Of a stretch of 16,810 nucleotides of DNA, positions 15,667 through 16,810 are shown in pieces. Below the pieces are notes generated by a model. It saw nothing but the letters and a program-made list of their open reading frames with translations, did not search any database and was not told where the DNA came from. Position 1 is the first letter of the stretch; every line of letters begins with the position of its first letter. The position numbers were made by a program, and so were the translations under genes. The DNA comes from Rifleibacterium sp035352635. GTDB lineage: Bacteria; Muiribacteriota; Ozemobacteria; Ozemobacterales; Ozemobacteraceae. The DNA lies in the NCBI GenBank assembly GCA_035352635.1, contig DAOPYA010000094.1, positions 1-16,810 of the forward strand, given 5' to 3'.

Positions 15667-15694
15667 TTGTGTACCGCCAATTCGTGTATAAAAT
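15667..15694 (+). promoter_or_regulatory. Candidate promoter of the secreted-protein gene at 15813
   Basis: TTGTGT at 15667-15672 and TAAAAT at 15689-15694 (within TGTATAAAAT) are 16 bases apart. It points toward the gene starting about 120 bases downstream. Confidence 0.4.
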
Positions 15695-15812
15695 TTGTAA
15701 CGCGAACCCGGGGTTTGACTTTGTGATTCTCTGCCATGGCCGGGTTGAACGTTAAACCGCCAGGTGTTTTTTGTTACTTGTCTTGGTTCTTGCCCAGGTA
15801 GATTATAGAGAT

Positions 15813-16634
15813 ATGAGAAAAAACCTGCGAAAAATCACAATTCTGGCTTTGCTCGCTGTGCTGGTCATGATGACGGCGGCCGTTGATGCTTTCCCGTATC
15901 AGATGGGCGACTACAAGGTCGATGTGACTGTGCGCAACAGTGCCATGAATCTTATTGCCGGCATCAAAGTCGCTCTTTACAGGTATGACAAATCGACAAT
16001 TCTGGTAGAAGCCGCGGCCGCCGGGTATCAGACGTTGAATTACCGTCTGGCGATTCGTGAAGATCAGACCTATTACAAGATCGATCTGGTGCTTGCCGAC
16101 CCTTTGCGCCGCGTGCATGTCGTTGATCATAACGACCGGCCAATCGAGGCTGCCTATGTGCGTCTCGAGCAATTCGGTTTTCCTTCTGATCATTTTGGCG
16201 TTACTGCTTATATTCCGGTTCAGATGTGGCCATCTGCGCTTTCTGAACGGGTCGATATTTTTGATTCATTCTGGGGCATGCCCCTGAAAAAGACCTGCGA
16301 AATCACCCAGGTCGATGAATTTTATTGCGTTAAACTCAGCATGACCCGCAGGTCTCTGAAATGGTCCGGAAAAGACCTGTATGTTTCGTTCAAAACCTCA
16401 GCCCCGGCTCAGGCTCCGGCCCTGGCAGCCCGCCTCGCCACCCTCGAAAAAATTATCGGCACCGATACCTACCCGGCCGGTAGCGAAGAAGCCATGGCTC
16501 TTTATCTCGCCGAAAATTTCAGCACCGATGAGCTGTCAGATTGCGGCATAGCACTTCCCGCCAGCCTCGAAAGGCTCACAGCGCTGCGCAGCCGCTTCGC
16601 AGAACTGCATCGCGAAAATAACGAAATTTTTTAA
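15813..16634 (+). CDS. Secreted protein of unknown function with carboxypeptidase-regulatory-like repeats
   Basis: Not recognised with confidence. The chosen start is ATG 15813, because it begins a clear signal peptide (MRKNLRKITILALLAVLVMM, cleavage near VDA-FP at residue 26); a possible 15771 start only adds a hydrophobic extension. The 273-aa product has an N-terminal half (about 30-180) of strand-rich sequence: YKVDVTVRNSAMNLIAGIKVALY and the VEAAAAGYQTLNYRLAI segment resemble carboxypeptidase-regulatory-like or Ig-like modules, and RVHVVDHNDRPIEAAYVRLE looks like a second copy. The last 100 residues are helical, with an Ala/Pro-rich linker (APAQAPALAARLATLEK). Two Cys (CEIT and FYCVK) lie close together and could pair. 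It ends 63 bases before the tRNA-Asn gene with no terminator. A cell-surface or periplasmic role is inferred only from the signal peptide. Confidence 0.7.
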   Translation: MRKNLRKITILALLAVLVMMTAAVDAFPYQMGDYKVDVTVRNSAMNLIAGIKVALYRYDKSTILVEAAAAGYQTLNYRLAIREDQTYYKIDLVLADPLRRVHVVDHNDRPIEAAYVRLEQFGFPSDHFGVTAYIPVQMWPSALSERVDIFDSFWGMPLKKTCEITQVDEFYCVKLSMTRRSLKWSGKDLYVSFKTSAPAQAPALAARLATLEKIIGTDTYPAGSEEAMALYLAENFSTDELSDCGIALPASLERLTALRSRFAELHRENNEIF

Positions 16635-16642
16635 AAAAGTAG

Positions 16643-16672
16643 TTGCAACCTCACCGCGGGTTGTTGTATAAT
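16643..16672 (+). promoter_or_regulatory. Strong promoter of tRNA-Asn
   Basis: TTGCAA at 16643-16648 and a consensus TATAAT at 16667-16672 are separated by 18 bases. Transcription would begin near 16679, a few bases before an inverted repeat CGTTCG-AACAA-CGAACG (16680-16696) that abuts the tRNA 5' end. Confidence 0.8.
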
Positions 16673-16697
16673 CCCTTTACGTTCGAACAACGAACGA

Positions 16698-16769
16698 TCC
16701 CGAGTAGCTCAGTGGTAGAGCAATCGGCTGTTAACCGATTGGTCCGGGGTTCAAATCCCTGCTCGGGAG
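16698..16769 (+). tRNA. tRNA-Asn (anticodon GTT)
   Basis: A complete 72-nt cloverleaf: acceptor TCCCGAG pairs with CTCGGGA, D-arm GCTC/GAGC, anticodon stem ATCGG/CCGAT with loop CTGTTAA giving anticodon GTT at 16730-16732, T-arm CGGGG/CCCTG with TTCAAAT loop (one G-T pair), and discriminator G. The 3' CCA is not encoded. It is preceded by its own strong promoter. Confidence 0.97.
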
Positions 16770-16810
16770 CTCAAAGTTAATCTTGGCAAGTCCCAAGAAA
16801 TCCATAAAAC

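Larger units (their letters stand above)
15485..15812. other. Divergent intergenic region between icd and a secreted-protein gene
   Basis: About 330 bases without a gene. It holds one promoter candidate for each direction. The icd leader (roughly 110 bases) shows no riboswitch or hairpin that I recognise. Confidence 0.7.

Noticed and set aside
16781..16798. TCTTGG/CCAAGA hairpin after tRNA-Asn as a terminator
   Set aside because: No T-run follows within the visible sequence; the window ends too soon to decide.

Overview
The window looks like a fragment of a chromosomal contig from a Gram-negative bacterium. Several products carry export signals that fit a periplasm or cell surface, Shine-Dalgarno sites are ordinary, and promoters resemble sigma-70 elements. 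The phylum cannot be decided from the sequence alone. A 100-N scaffold gap (6581-6680) indicates a draft or metagenome assembly. The content is mostly housekeeping and envelope functions. I see no CRISPR array, transposase, phage gene or defence operon.

Layout, left to right. On the + strand come a secreted PHB-depolymerase/LpqC-type esterase (147-1175), a secreted protein of unknown function (1438-2127), and a secreted Gln/Arg-rich protein whose reading frame runs from 2201 to 3055 but is cut by one in-frame TAA at 2564-2566. A secreted UshA-type 5'-nucleotidase follows (3280-4887) and ends in a strong terminator. That terminator lies inside the 3' end of a converging minus-strand gene for an ABC1/UbiB-like atypical kinase (4901-6415). 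The divergent region 6416-6756 holds a perfect 16-bp palindrome and the assembly gap. The gap is flanked on both sides by the same exact 55 bp, so it is probably an unmerged contig overlap.

Next on the + strand are a GNAT acetyltransferase (TTG start at 6757), a tldD-tldE/pmbA pair forming a metalloprotease operon (7352-10214) with its own terminator, and a MATE-family exporter (10383-11726). The MATE gene converges on a minus-strand HlyC/CorC-type DUF21-CBS membrane protein (11741-13006). Upstream of that, also on the minus strand, is a monomeric NADP-dependent isocitrate dehydrogenase (13211-15484) with a clear terminator and a plausible promoter. Divergent from it is a secreted protein of unknown function (15813-16634). 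A strong promoter and tRNA-Asn(GUU) close the window.

Functional links are limited. TldD and TldE are expected to form one protease complex. The nucleotidase and the esterase both point to extracytoplasmic scavenging of phosphorylated and ester substrates. The most useful observations are the stop-interrupted secreted gene, the artefactual gap, the unusual DWS motif in the UbiB-like kinase, and two related TTGTGC/GCACAA palindromes in intergenic regions. I found no convincing new multi-gene system.
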